Below, piece after piece: positions 57,439 to 64,000 of a stretch of DNA of 64,000 bases (position 1 is its first letter; each line of letters opens with the position of its first letter). The notes beneath the pieces are model-generated. The model had not been told where the DNA came from and ran no database searches. It worked only from the letters and a program-made list of their open reading frames with translations. This DNA comes from Vagococcus salmoninarum (GTDB lineage Bacteria > Bacillota > Bacilli > Lactobacillales > Vagococcaceae): positions 34,621-98,620 of the forward strand of contig NZ_NGJU01000013.1 of NCBI RefSeq assembly GCF_003987495.1, written 5' to 3'. The position numbers and the translations under genes were made by a program.

Positions 57439-58749
57439 CTAATCCTTTAAGTAACCAAGCTGATTCGTCAAGTCATAGACTGGCGTTAAGCTAGGATGAA
57501 AGAAATAATCTTTTTGACGTAATTGCTCTAGGGTGATGCCCATTTGAATCCCTAAAGCTAAGGTATTAACTTTTTCTAAAACGTTGACTTTGGCAACTAT
57601 CTGTCCACCTAACACCCGACCTGTTTGTTGACTGTAAATTAATTTGCTATGAACAAGTTCAGAGTTAAATAAGGTAGCTGGCTGACTAACATAACTAACA
57701 GCAATCTCGTCATCGAAAAAGATGCTTTCACTTTCAGTCATACCGGTACTGCCTATGTAATGATCAAAGACCTTTGTCCCAATCGTCCGGGCAGAGCCAA
57801 TAAACTTAGTTGTCGGTTTAATCAGATTGTCAACTGCGACTAAAGCTGTCCGTATGGCATTATTCGTTAATGATAAGTAAAAAGATTCAGCGGCCAAACT
57901 AGAAGGCATTTGAATGCAATCCCCAATGGCAAAGACATTAGCTACTGTTGTTTGTAAATAGTCGTCGACTAAAATCGTATTGTCTTGATGAAGTTGAATA
58001 CCTTCAGCTAAATACGCTAATTCAGGCTTGACACTTAAAGCAAAAACTCCGCTGTCGCTAATAATTTGCCCTTCTTGAGTCCTTAAATGCAGTTGCCCAT
58101 CTTCTTCGGAAATTTCCTCAACCGTTTCATTAAAATGGCAGGTAACTCCTCGTTCTCTCATAGTTGTTAAAACTGGGGCCATCATTTCAGCATCAAAATA
58201 CTTACTTAAAATGCCATCCATACTTTCAATTAATGTGACTTCTTTGCCATTTTTAATTAAACAATCCGCCATCTCAATCCCAATCTGGCCAGCGCCAACG
58301 ATTGCTAAGGATTGGCTCGCCTTAACTAAGTCTAAAGCTTTTTCGGCTAATTCTCGAGTTTTGTATTTTAAAATTCGTTCTGATTGAATGCCTTTAATCT
58401 GGCTGGAATCTTGAACGGAACCAGTTGACAAAATCAACTTATCGTAAGACTTTTTCTGGTTTGTTGCTTCTGTGTCATAACTAACTTCTTGGCCTTCAAG
58501 GTTGATAGCTGTCACTTCACAAGCCAACAACAATTCAATCCCTTCCGCTCTCAAGACTTCCTCTGTCACAAAAACTGCTTGAGATAACTCCTCTACTTCA
58601 CCATTTAAAACTAAATGTAAGGCACCAGGAATAAAACCGATTTGAGTATTTTTTTCAATTAATGTTACTTGGGACGCCGGGTATTTTTGCCGGGCAGCTC
58701 GGGCAGCCGTCACGCCACCAAATGAGCCACCGATAATCACGATTTTCAT
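57439..58749 (-). CDS. NADH-oxidase-like flavoprotein lacking redox Cys
   Basis: A 436-residue two-dinucleotide flavoprotein. The FAD motif is IIGGSFGGVTAARAAR at residues 5-20, the NADH motif VGAGQIGIEMAD near 150, and VFAIGDC binds FAD. In NADH oxidase and CoA-disulfide reductase the active-site cysteine sits in a FLSCG-type turn near residue 42; here it reads GFIPGALH, so the cysteine is replaced by proline (41). It follows the ATPase gene by 26 bases and precedes the Mga gene by 8. RBS AAGGAGG. The reaction is uncertain. Confidence 0.8.
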   Translation of the reverse strand: MKIVIIGGSFGGVTAARAARQKYPASQVTLIEKNTQIGFIPGALHLVLNGEVEELSQAVFVTEEVLRAEGIELLLACEVTAINLEGQEVSYDTEATNQKKSYDKLILSTGSVQDSSQIKGIQSERILKYKTRELAEKALDLVKASQSLAIVGAGQIGIEMADCLIKNGKEVTLIESMDGILSKYFDAEMMAPVLTTMRERGVTCHFNETVEEISEEDGQLHLRTQEGQIISDSGVFALSVKPELAYLAEGIQLHQDNTILVDDYLQTTVANVFAIGDCIQMPSSLAAESFYLSLTNNAIRTALVAVDNLIKPTTKFIGSARTIGTKVFDHYIGSTGMTESESIFFDDEIAVSYVSQPATLFNSELVHSKLIYSQQTGRVLGGQIVAKVNVLEKVNTLALGIQMGITLEQLRQKDYFFHPSLTPVYDLTNQLGYLKD

Positions 58750-58775
58750 AGTATCCTCCTTAATTAGCTGAGGCT

Positions 58776-59582
58776 TTAAAACTCAGCTTCATGGGCTTTA
58801 AAAAAGGCTTGGTAACTTTTAATTTGCGGTAAGTCTGTCCAATGACTGGGGGTCAATAGTTGTTCATCTAGATTATAAACCGTTCCGCCTAAAGTTCCTA
58901 ATAAGAAGGGGGAATGAGTGGCAATAATAAACTGACAATTCAAATAGCGGGCATTTTCAATAATCAATTCCGCTAATTTCAATTGATTTTGATGGGACAA
59001 GGAAGCTTCTGGTTCATCTAATAAATACAAACCATCGGCGACTAAGTAATCTTGATAAATTTCCATGGCAGTTTCACCATTGGAATATTTTTCCTGAGCA
59101 AACTGCCGTCTGGCTAACTGTTCTTGCATTTGATAGGAATGACGTTGACGAGCCAGTTGCTCTTTGGTCATCCCTAATTGCTTCCGCTCGTAAAGATAAC
59201 CTTCTGCTAAAATTGCTTCTTGTTGAATTTTCTTAATTTCATACAAAATGTCTTCACTTTTGATGTAATAACTATTTTCTGGCAGGAGATAGTCTCGGCC
59301 ATCCCCTTCATCTAGTTCAAAAGTCACTTGAGTTTCTCTGACGTACTGCTGAAAAAAATCAACTTTTCCAAAAGCCTTTGGCGGCTCTGCCCCAGGTAAT
59401 GTTAACTTATTCGCTAAGACATTTAATAAGGTTGACTTGCCAGAACCATTACTGCCAGATAATAAAGTAATATTATCTAAAACTATTTGACTGCCTCGCT
59501 GTTGACGGAGACTATTGTACGGATAAAGATTGGGATTTTTAACTTCTTCTTGAGAAAAATGAAAACTCCTTAAATACCTCAC
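58776..59582 (-). CDS. Soluble AAA/ABC-type ATPase
   Basis: A 268-residue protein with Walker A GSNGSGKST near residue 43, a signature-like YSNGETAMEI, Walker B LYLLDEPEASLS and a switch histidine in ATHSPFLL. A long charged helical segment (about 110-160) separates them. This is the single-domain ABC-like or RecF-like ATPase form often found alone or beside toxin-type partners. No membrane domain is nearby. It starts with GTG (AGGTGA upstream). It begins the operon with the flavoprotein and the Mga-like gene. Confidence 0.75.
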   Translation of the reverse strand: MRYLRSFHFSQEEVKNPNLYPYNSLRQQRGSQIVLDNITLLSGSNGSGKSTLLNVLANKLTLPGAEPPKAFGKVDFFQQYVRETQVTFELDEGDGRDYLLPENSYYIKSEDILYEIKKIQQEAILAEGYLYERKQLGMTKEQLARQRHSYQMQEQLARRQFAQEKYSNGETAMEIYQDYLVADGLYLLDEPEASLSHQNQLKLAELIIENARYLNCQFIIATHSPFLLGTLGGTVYNLDEQLLTPSHWTDLPQIKSYQAFFKAHEAEF

Positions 59583-59822
59583 ATGCTCACCTACTTTATT
59601 TATTAATTATATTATAGCATCTCTCTAGGTGATAATTTTTGCTACAGTAAGAAAGTTGCCTTTCTAGGTGGATTTAAGGGCGATCTTTCTCTAGTGGGTG
59701 AGTGGCTGATATTTTTACAACTACTAAAGTGAAATCGTATACATATTTTTGATATGATGTTATCATACTCTTAACAAATGTCACAGTAGTTGGGACCTTG
59801 ACATAAAATAAGAGGTGATACT
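59583..59822. other. Intergenic region with candidate promoter for peptide
   Basis: No ORF seen. TATGAT near 59752 and an ATGAT-GTT-ATCAT palindrome close by may belong to the promoter of the small peptide gene. Confidence 0.4.
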
Positions 59823-59999
59823 ATGAAACACAAGGAACGAGTAAGTCTTGTTACAACTTTAGTAATATGTATCTTAGTTATTCTTTTTACACAGTTCTCG
59901 TCTCTCGCTGAAAATGTAAAATTAGCTGCCCTCTTCCCAACTCTTGGAACTATCTTTGGCAGTGTTTTAAATTATTTTTCTAAAGAAGATAAAGGGTAA
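59823..59999 (+). CDS. 58-residue membrane peptide
   Basis: A short gene with a good ribosome site (AGAGGTGA, about 4-5 bases before the ATG). A basic N terminus is followed by two hydrophobic stretches (about residues 8-23 and 33-51) and a charged KEDKG tail. The next downstream gene is the convergent toxin, and a bidirectional hairpin lies between. I do not recognise a family. Single-membrane peptides like this can be holin-like or toxin-like, which I cannot test here. Confidence 0.6.
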   Translation: MKHKERVSLVTTLVICILVILFTQFSSLAENVKLAALFPTLGTIFGSVLNYFSKEDKG

Positions 60000-60050
60000 A
60001 CGTGCTTTATCACATGTCTTTTAACTTTAATGATGATTCTCAAGATTGAT

Positions 60051-60092
60051 ATTATTAAAAGCCCTCAAAATTAGCTGAGGGCTTTTAATAAT
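60051..60092. terminator. Bidirectional terminator containing toxin stop
   Basis: Perfect 17-base arms (ATTATTAAAAGCCCTCA and partner). The yoeB stop codon lies in the right arm. Confidence 0.9.
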
Positions 60093-60342
60093 GATCTTTC
60101 GCTGAATAAAAATAAATTGTTTCATTCTGCACTCGATAGATTAATCGATGCTCATCTGTAATTCTCCTAGACCACTTTCCTGACAAATCATGTTTTAAAG
60201 GTTCTGGCTTGCCTATACCTGTAAATGGTGTCCGATCAATTTCTTTAATTAATCTATTTATTTCCCTAACGTTATGTTTGTTTCCCTGCTCATGACAATA
60301 AACGTAGTCGTTCCAAGCGTCTTCTGACCATGCTTTAATCAT
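60085..60342 (-). CDS. Txe/YoeB-type toxin
   Basis: An 85-residue RelE-superfamily mRNA interferase that cuts mRNA at the ribosome. The YoeB motif SGKWSRRITDEHRLIYR is present, with the catalytic residues expected at Glu47, Arg66 and His84 (the C-terminal KDHY). It overlaps the antitoxin gene by 8 bases. The relative in Enterococcus is Txe of axe-txe. Confidence 0.9.
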   Translation of the reverse strand: MIKAWSEDAWNDYVYCHEQGNKHNVREINRLIKEIDRTPFTGIGKPEPLKHDLSGKWSRRITDEHRLIYRVQNETIYFYSAKDHY

Positions 60343-60604
60343 CTTCTGCTACCTCAATAATTTCATGAGTAGTGAAGTTCCCTTCTAAAAAATGCTGTTC
60401 ACCTCTACGAATCTTATCCATCACGTAATTATTTGATAAAACTCTCAAAGTTTCTTGCATCGCATCGTAGTCTCTTTTTGATAAAACAACTACCGTGTCT
60501 TCAACATCTTTTGCAGTAACAATCAATGTATTGGCATCCTCATTTACTTTTTTCATGTAACTTCGTAAATTTTGCCTAAAATTCGAATAGCTCACAGCTT
60601 CCAT
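60335..60604 (-). CDS. YefM/Axe-type antitoxin
   Basis: An 89-residue Phd/YefM antitoxin. The N-terminal DNA-binding fold begins EAVSYSNFRQNLRSYMKKV, and an acidic C-terminal tail (HEIIEVAEDD) should wrap the toxin. It precedes the toxin, as is usual, and probably represses its own operon. RBS AAGGAGG is 8 bases before the ATG. Confidence 0.9.
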   Translation of the reverse strand: MEAVSYSNFRQNLRSYMKKVNEDANTLIVTAKDVEDTVVVLSKRDYDAMQETLRVLSNNYVMDKIRRGEQHFLEGNFTTHEIIEVAEDD

Positions 60605-60853
60605 AAAGTTCTCCTCCTTGATTTCTCTCTATTTAAATTATTGTAAAATAAAAGGTACAGTTAGTAAAATATTAAGATGGTTGAGTCGATAATCATGATT
60701 ATTTCCTGCTCAGCTCTTAAACTAATCACATGCTACTTTTATTTATCGCTACTTAACAAAGTCAGAGAAAAAATTTAGCCTCGTCAAAAAAGCCTTCTAG
60801 TAAGAAATAAGCTATAATAAGAACATCTTAGACAAACAATGGAGGATAACGTT

Positions 60854-61274
60854 ATGGCCGATATTAGACATGCTACAAAAGAAGATCGTGACTTTTGGTT
60901 TAAACTTGATAACCATCTTTCAACAGAAGTCTTTGAGCAGAAAGTACGGGATGGCATGGCTTATTTGTTAATCGAAAATGAGCGACCGATTGGTTTACTT
61001 CGTTACCATCTTTTTTTGGGACAATACCCCTTTTTGTACGATGCTTTCTATCGAGACAACGTATCAAAGCCAAGGCTATGGCAAAAAGTTAATGAGCTTC
61101 TGGGAAAATGAGATGAAAGACCAAGGCTACGGCATGCTTATGACTTCTACCCAAGTCGATGAAAATGCTCAACACTTTTATCGTAACATCGGCTTCCATG
61201 AGGCCGGCTCATTGATTATTGATATTCCAAAGTACAAACAACCGATGGAAATGTTCTTTATAAAAGAAATCTAA
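60854..61274 (+). pseudogene. GNAT acetyltransferase with a frameshift in T7
   Basis: The first frame runs from an ATG at 60854 (RBS GGAGGATAAC) as an N-acetyltransferase N terminus (MADIRHATKED, ERPIGLLRYHL). The downstream frame continues smoothly with WDNTPFCTML, SQGYGKKLM (acetyl-CoA loop) and a full C terminus. The break falls at a run of seven T at 61011-61017: removing one T restores one protein of about 140 residues. This may be a true mutation, a sequencing error or slippage. Promoter TATAAT at 60813-60818. Confidence 0.75.
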
Positions 61275-61336
61275 CACTCAAACCACCGTTGGATTAAAAA
61301 AAGTTGATAGTTTTAACATAGTTTGATACTACTACG

Positions 61337-61388
61337 AAAAAGCGTTTTTGATAAAATACTAAAGAGTATTTATCAAAAACGCTTTTTT
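61337..61388. terminator. Strong bidirectional terminator
   Basis: Twenty-two to 24-base arms (AAAAAGCGTTTTTGAT... and partner) with a 4-base loop, T tract on both strands. Confidence 0.92.
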
Positions 61389-61521
61389 CTTTTAAATTTT
61401 TCTAAGAATAGTCAACTTGAAGTTAACTATTTATTGCTGCTTATGTTTCAACTCATTAAATAAATTGCAAGCCTTCATTCAATTCTGCCTTTGACTGGCT
61501 CATCAAAAATTAGGATTTAAC

Positions 61522-61935
61522 TTACTTTTTAATTTTCGTCGCATCATATTTTTTTAAGGCTTCTTTGATTGCTCCAATTGTTGTCCCATCAGGATCGTTG
61601 GCTGGATCAATTTCACTAATAATTTCCCCGGTCTCTTCGTCCATAATAACTGCTCCTGGACCACTGGCAAAGCCGTAGCTCCCCTCATCGTCTCCATTAT
61701 AAACTGCTAAAATTGCTTCCGAATCATCATTTCCTAAAAAGGCTTGGCGTTCCCTGTCACTTAAATCTTTTAATCGTTCCACTGCTACCGTTAATGTTAA
61801 AGGCACTTCTTCGACCTTAGCTTGAGCAGGTGTTGTTTCAGCAGTCACCACCGCTTGGGTCTTGAAAAATGTCCCAACTGATAAAACGGTCACTGTCGTT
61901 AATACGATGTACGAAATTGTTTTTTTCAATGTCAT
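61522..61935 (-). CDS. Small secreted acidic protein, unknown
   Basis: A 137-residue protein with a signal peptide (cleavage likely after VTAE, about residue 33) and an acidic mature part containing SEAILAVYNGDDEGSYGF and ending in a lysine-rich tail. No lipobox or anchor. I do not recognise a family. RBS AGAGGAAC is 7 bases before the ATG. A dyad overlaps its candidate promoter. Confidence 0.6.
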   Translation of the reverse strand: MTLKKTISYIVLTTVTVLSVGTFFKTQAVVTAETTPAQAKVEEVPLTLTVAVERLKDLSDRERQAFLGNDDSEAILAVYNGDDEGSYGFASGPGAVIMDEETGEIISEIDPANDPDGTTIGAIKEALKKYDATKIKK

Positions 61936-62404
61936 TAGTAAGTTCCTCTTTTCCTATTTATAAATCCAAGTAATAAAACCAATTCGAGTCCAATTGATTC
62001 CATGCTAGCTGATTTGTGTTAATGGAAAGCCTTTTTCTTTAAGTTACCAACTCCTTTTAACTATATTTAAAAACAGGATTATTATATCACGAACGTTATA
62101 TTTTATCTACGTTTTTTACACATTCAAAATAACGAACTAAAATAATTTTTAATCAGAAAACAAAGTAAATAGACACCCTTAACCTCCTTTCAAATCAAAG
62201 ACTTCCTTTAGCTAACGAATGAAGGCTAGACAGATAAAAAACATTTAAATAACACATTCACGTTTTACTTTCGATTAACCGAAGTATAACCAACTTACAA
62301 AACTAGACTTAAAATTCACTCTGTATTTACAGGTTATTAAGGGTTATTTTAAACATAATTTATTTATTTACCCCTTTCTATAATTTTAAGTAAACTTTAT
62401 CAAC
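61936..62404. other. AT-rich intergenic region before the secreted gene
   Basis: About 470 bases without a plausible ORF. Besides the candidate promoter-operator at 62081-62101 I see no repeat, RNA gene or IS. Confidence 0.4.
62081..62101 (-). promoter_or_regulatory. Candidate -10 with overlapping dyad
   Basis: TATAAT (62081-62086, minus) overlaps an 18-base dyad, ATATAACG/CGTGATAT (62084-62101, one mismatch). It would leave a 5' UTR of about 150 bases before the secreted protein. Confidence 0.45.
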
Positions 62405-62410
62405 AAAAAA

Positions 62411-62448
62411 AGCCTGGCCCTTTAGAATTTCTTCTAAAGACTCAGACT
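62411..62448 (-). terminator. Terminator of the deaminase gene
   Basis: AGTCTGAG...TTTAGAA pairs with TTCTAAA...CAGGCT on the minus strand, then seven T. Confidence 0.8.
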
Positions 62449-62481
62449 ATATTTTAGCTAATTTCTTGTTGTTTAAAGGTT

Positions 62482-63504
62482 TTATTCAGCTTGGGCTACG
62501 TAATCAGAAATTTCTTTGAAATATGCTGTCTTTTCATCGGCTGAAAGCCAAGCAATATCAAAGGAATTCTTCGCTAGTAAAACGACATCTGCTTGCGTCA
62601 TCTCATAGTTTTCCGTCATAGCGTAATAATCATCAGAAACATAACTTTGGAAATAAGCTGGGTCATCAGAGTTAACTGTGACTTTCACTCCTTGGCGCAA
62701 TAGTTCTAAAATTTCCCGACCTTTCATATCATCGACAACAAAGCCATTAGAAACAGGACAACAAGTTAAACCAATTCCTTGTTCTTTTACAAAAGCTACT
62801 AGTTCCGGATTTTCAACAATATTCGTGCCGTGATCTAAGCGCTCAACTTGAATATCATGTAAGGCTTGACGAATATTTTCAATGGACTGCTCTTGATCGA
62901 TGTCACAGTGCATTGTAATATGGAAGCCAGCTTCTTTCGCTGTTTTAAAAACTTTAGCAAACTTCGCCGGTGGATTGCCTTTTTCATCTGAATCTAGACC
63001 AATTCCTAAGATTAAGTCTTGGTAAGGTAGGGCTTGGACTAAGGTCTCTTCTGCTGACTGGGCAGACATGTCACGTAGAAAACACATGATTAAAGCCGAT
63101 TTAATCCCTAATGTCGGACTTTCTTCGACTGCTCGGTAATAACCTTTAATCACCGTTTCAAAAGGAATCCCTCGAGTTGTGTGGGCTTGTGGATCAAAAA
63201 ACAGCTCGGCATAACGAACATTATGTTCCTTGGCTTTTCGCAAATAGGCCATCGCTAGTTCGTAGAAATCCTCTTCTGTTTGTAAGACATTCATGGCTGG
63301 ATAATAAACATTTAAAAATGATGGCAAGGAATCAAACTGATAGCTTTTGCGAACTTCTTCAATGGTTGTTTGACCGATATCAATGTTATTCTTTTTAGCT
63401 AGTTGAAGTTTTAGTTCTGGCTCCAAAGTTCCTTCTAAATGTAGATGAAGTTCGGCTTTTGGTAATCCTTTGATGAATTCATAGCTAATTTTCCCGTTTG
63501 TCAT
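62482..63504 (-). CDS. Adenosine/adenine deaminase-family protein
   Basis: A 340-residue amidohydrolase. Zinc ligands are His20 and His22 in ELHLHLEG, His199, the histidine of LDHGTN, and the aspartate in NSDDPAYF. HLEGTLEPE and GIGLDSDEKGNPP resemble adenine deaminases more than adenosine deaminases. The expected HAGE box reads HCDID (199-203), so its catalytic glutamate is absent. Activity may rely on a nearby aspartate or the substrate may differ. RBS AAAAGGAG. Confidence 0.82.
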   Translation of the reverse strand: MTNGKISYEFIKGLPKAELHLHLEGTLEPELKLQLAKKNNIDIGQTTIEEVRKSYQFDSLPSFLNVYYPAMNVLQTEEDFYELAMAYLRKAKEHNVRYAELFFDPQAHTTRGIPFETVIKGYYRAVEESPTLGIKSALIMCFLRDMSAQSAEETLVQALPYQDLILGIGLDSDEKGNPPAKFAKVFKTAKEAGFHITMHCDIDQEQSIENIRQALHDIQVERLDHGTNIVENPELVAFVKEQGIGLTCCPVSNGFVVDDMKGREILELLRQGVKVTVNSDDPAYFQSYVSDDYYAMTENYEMTQADVVLLAKNSFDIAWLSADEKTAYFKEISDYVAQAE

Positions 63505-63546
63505 AGTTAATGAGCTCCTTTTAGTTTCGATATGAGTTATTTGATA

Positions 63547-63555
63547 AGTATATCA
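63547..63555 (-). promoter_or_regulatory. Extended -10 of the deaminase gene
   Basis: Minus-strand TGATATACT, an extended -10, about 45 bases before the ATG. Confidence 0.5.
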
Positions 63556-63654
63556 TCACACATCCGAACTATAAGGTCAATAGATATTAAAATTGTTTGT
63601 TTTTACTACAAATATTGAATAATAACTGACAAATAAAACCTTTTTAACTGCAAA

Positions 63655-63690
63655 TTAACACCTAACTTTCGCGGGAAAGTTAGATGTTAA
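63655..63690. repeat. Hairpin of 16-base arms
   Basis: TTAACACCTAACTTTC pairs with GAAAGTTAGATGTTAA around a 4-base GC loop, one mismatch. No long T tract, so not clearly a terminator. Confidence 0.55.
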
Positions 63691-63703
63691 CGACTCTAGA
63701 GTA

Positions 63704-63807
63704 ACAACTAGTTTTAACCTACTAGCTGACTAATAAAAAGTTGTCAAGATAACCTCTAAAAACTTAGGCTCACTTTTTATTAGTTGCTATGACTGAGAAC
63801 TAGTTGT
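63704..63807. repeat. Nested inverted repeat, MITE-like
   Basis: Outer 10-base arms ACAACTAGTT/AACTAGTTGT (63704-63713/63798-63807) enclose inner 13-base arms ACTAATAAAAAGT/ACTTTTTATTAGT (63729-63741/63772-63784). The whole 104-base unit could fold as one interrupted hairpin. Confidence 0.6.
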
Positions 63808-63844
63808 GAGTGAAAACTGACCTTCCAGTAAGAAAGGCAAAAAA

Positions 63845-63877
63845 AGCCCCTACTAATACAATCAATTGATTAGGGCT
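63845..63877 (-). terminator. Minus-strand terminator-like hairpin
   Basis: AGCCC...GGGGCT with TTTTTTT after it on the minus strand. No minus gene is visible between it and the right edge. Upstream sequence is loosely reminiscent of transposase-gene ends. Confidence 0.45.
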
Positions 63878-63983
63878 GTATAATTTTTGGTGTGGATGAA
63901 GAAATTCATTCACGCCTATTTTTACACAAAAAAATAGAAACATATGAACTTTCCAGTTAGAATAAAGTTGCTAAGACCAATTC

Positions 63984-63992
63984 AGGGAGGAA
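63984..63992 (+). promoter_or_regulatory. Ribosome site of a gene starting past the edge
   Basis: AGGGAGGAA ends 8 bases from the window edge. The next base or two would complete a start codon, so a plus-strand gene probably begins just outside. Confidence 0.45.
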
Positions 63993-64000
63993 GATTCATA

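Noticed and set aside
60978-61274. Second acetyltransferase frame as a separate gene
   Set aside because: The downstream frame continues the upstream one in sequence order and lacks its own ribosome site, so both are parts of one frameshifted gene.
63820-64000. ISL3-type insertion-sequence end
   Set aside because: A faint resemblance only. No transposase frame or clear terminal repeat is visible in the window.

Overview
The window is chromosomal DNA of a low-GC Gram-positive bacterium of the order Lactobacillales. Supporting signs are strong AGGAGG-type ribosome sites, TTG and GTG starts, frequent T-tract terminators, CcpA-type cre sites, the mevalonate route (mvaS, mvaA), RNase J2 with a decayed active site, alpha-glycerophosphate oxidase, and a Txe/YoeB toxin pair. 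An Enterococcaceae member close to Vagococcus is my best guess. The separate mvaA argues against Enterococcus itself, which carries the fused mvaE. I could not search any database, so the genus is tentative. I see no rRNA, tRNA, CRISPR array, prophage or intact transposase.

Layout. 0-19 kb is mostly housekeeping: a 5'-truncated ABC-F protein, a YdcF-like protein, NrnA with its YtoI-like partner, two exporters, the asd-dapA-rnjB operon, a lipoprotein plus coiled-coil secreted protein, a HAD phosphatase, a DUF1846 protein and an amino-acid permease. 18.7-22.8 kb is on the plus strand: a proline iminopeptidase, a DUF1538 membrane protein with a tandem PII-like protein, a highly structured intergenic element, and an XRE regulator behind paired dyads. 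22.8-28.6 kb is a six-gene minus-strand operon: a CUT1-type ABC importer fused by overlaps to a UbiA-type membrane prenyltransferase and a cytosolic NMT1/THI5-like protein. This is the best candidate for an undescribed system. 28.9-31.4 kb holds mvaS-mvaA, followed by a membrane-anchored GH18 protein and a MarR/MFS pair.

35-56 kb is an energy-metabolism block. It has glpD-glpK (dehydrogenase type), a PopT-like DUF368 protein, a YtnP lactonase-aquaporin pair, a five-gene thiolase/acyl-CoA dehydrogenase/HBD/crotonase/CoA-transferase operon, a LysR regulator, a glutaryl-CoA-dehydrogenase-like gene, and glpK-glpO-glpF (oxidase type). Four of these transcription units carry good cre matches, so glycerol and acyl-CoA metabolism look jointly carbon-repressed. 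56-60 kb holds an ATPase / Cys-less NADH-oxidase-like / Mga-like operon.

60-64 kb is more accessory: a 58-residue membrane peptide, a yefM-yoeB toxin-antitoxin pair, a frameshifted acetyltransferase, a small secreted protein, an adenine/adenosine-deaminase-like enzyme lacking the usual HAGE glutamate, and a nested inverted repeat near the right edge.

Functional calls rest on motif recognition and memory of protein families. Promoters, cre sites and RNA folds were read by eye and are predictions.
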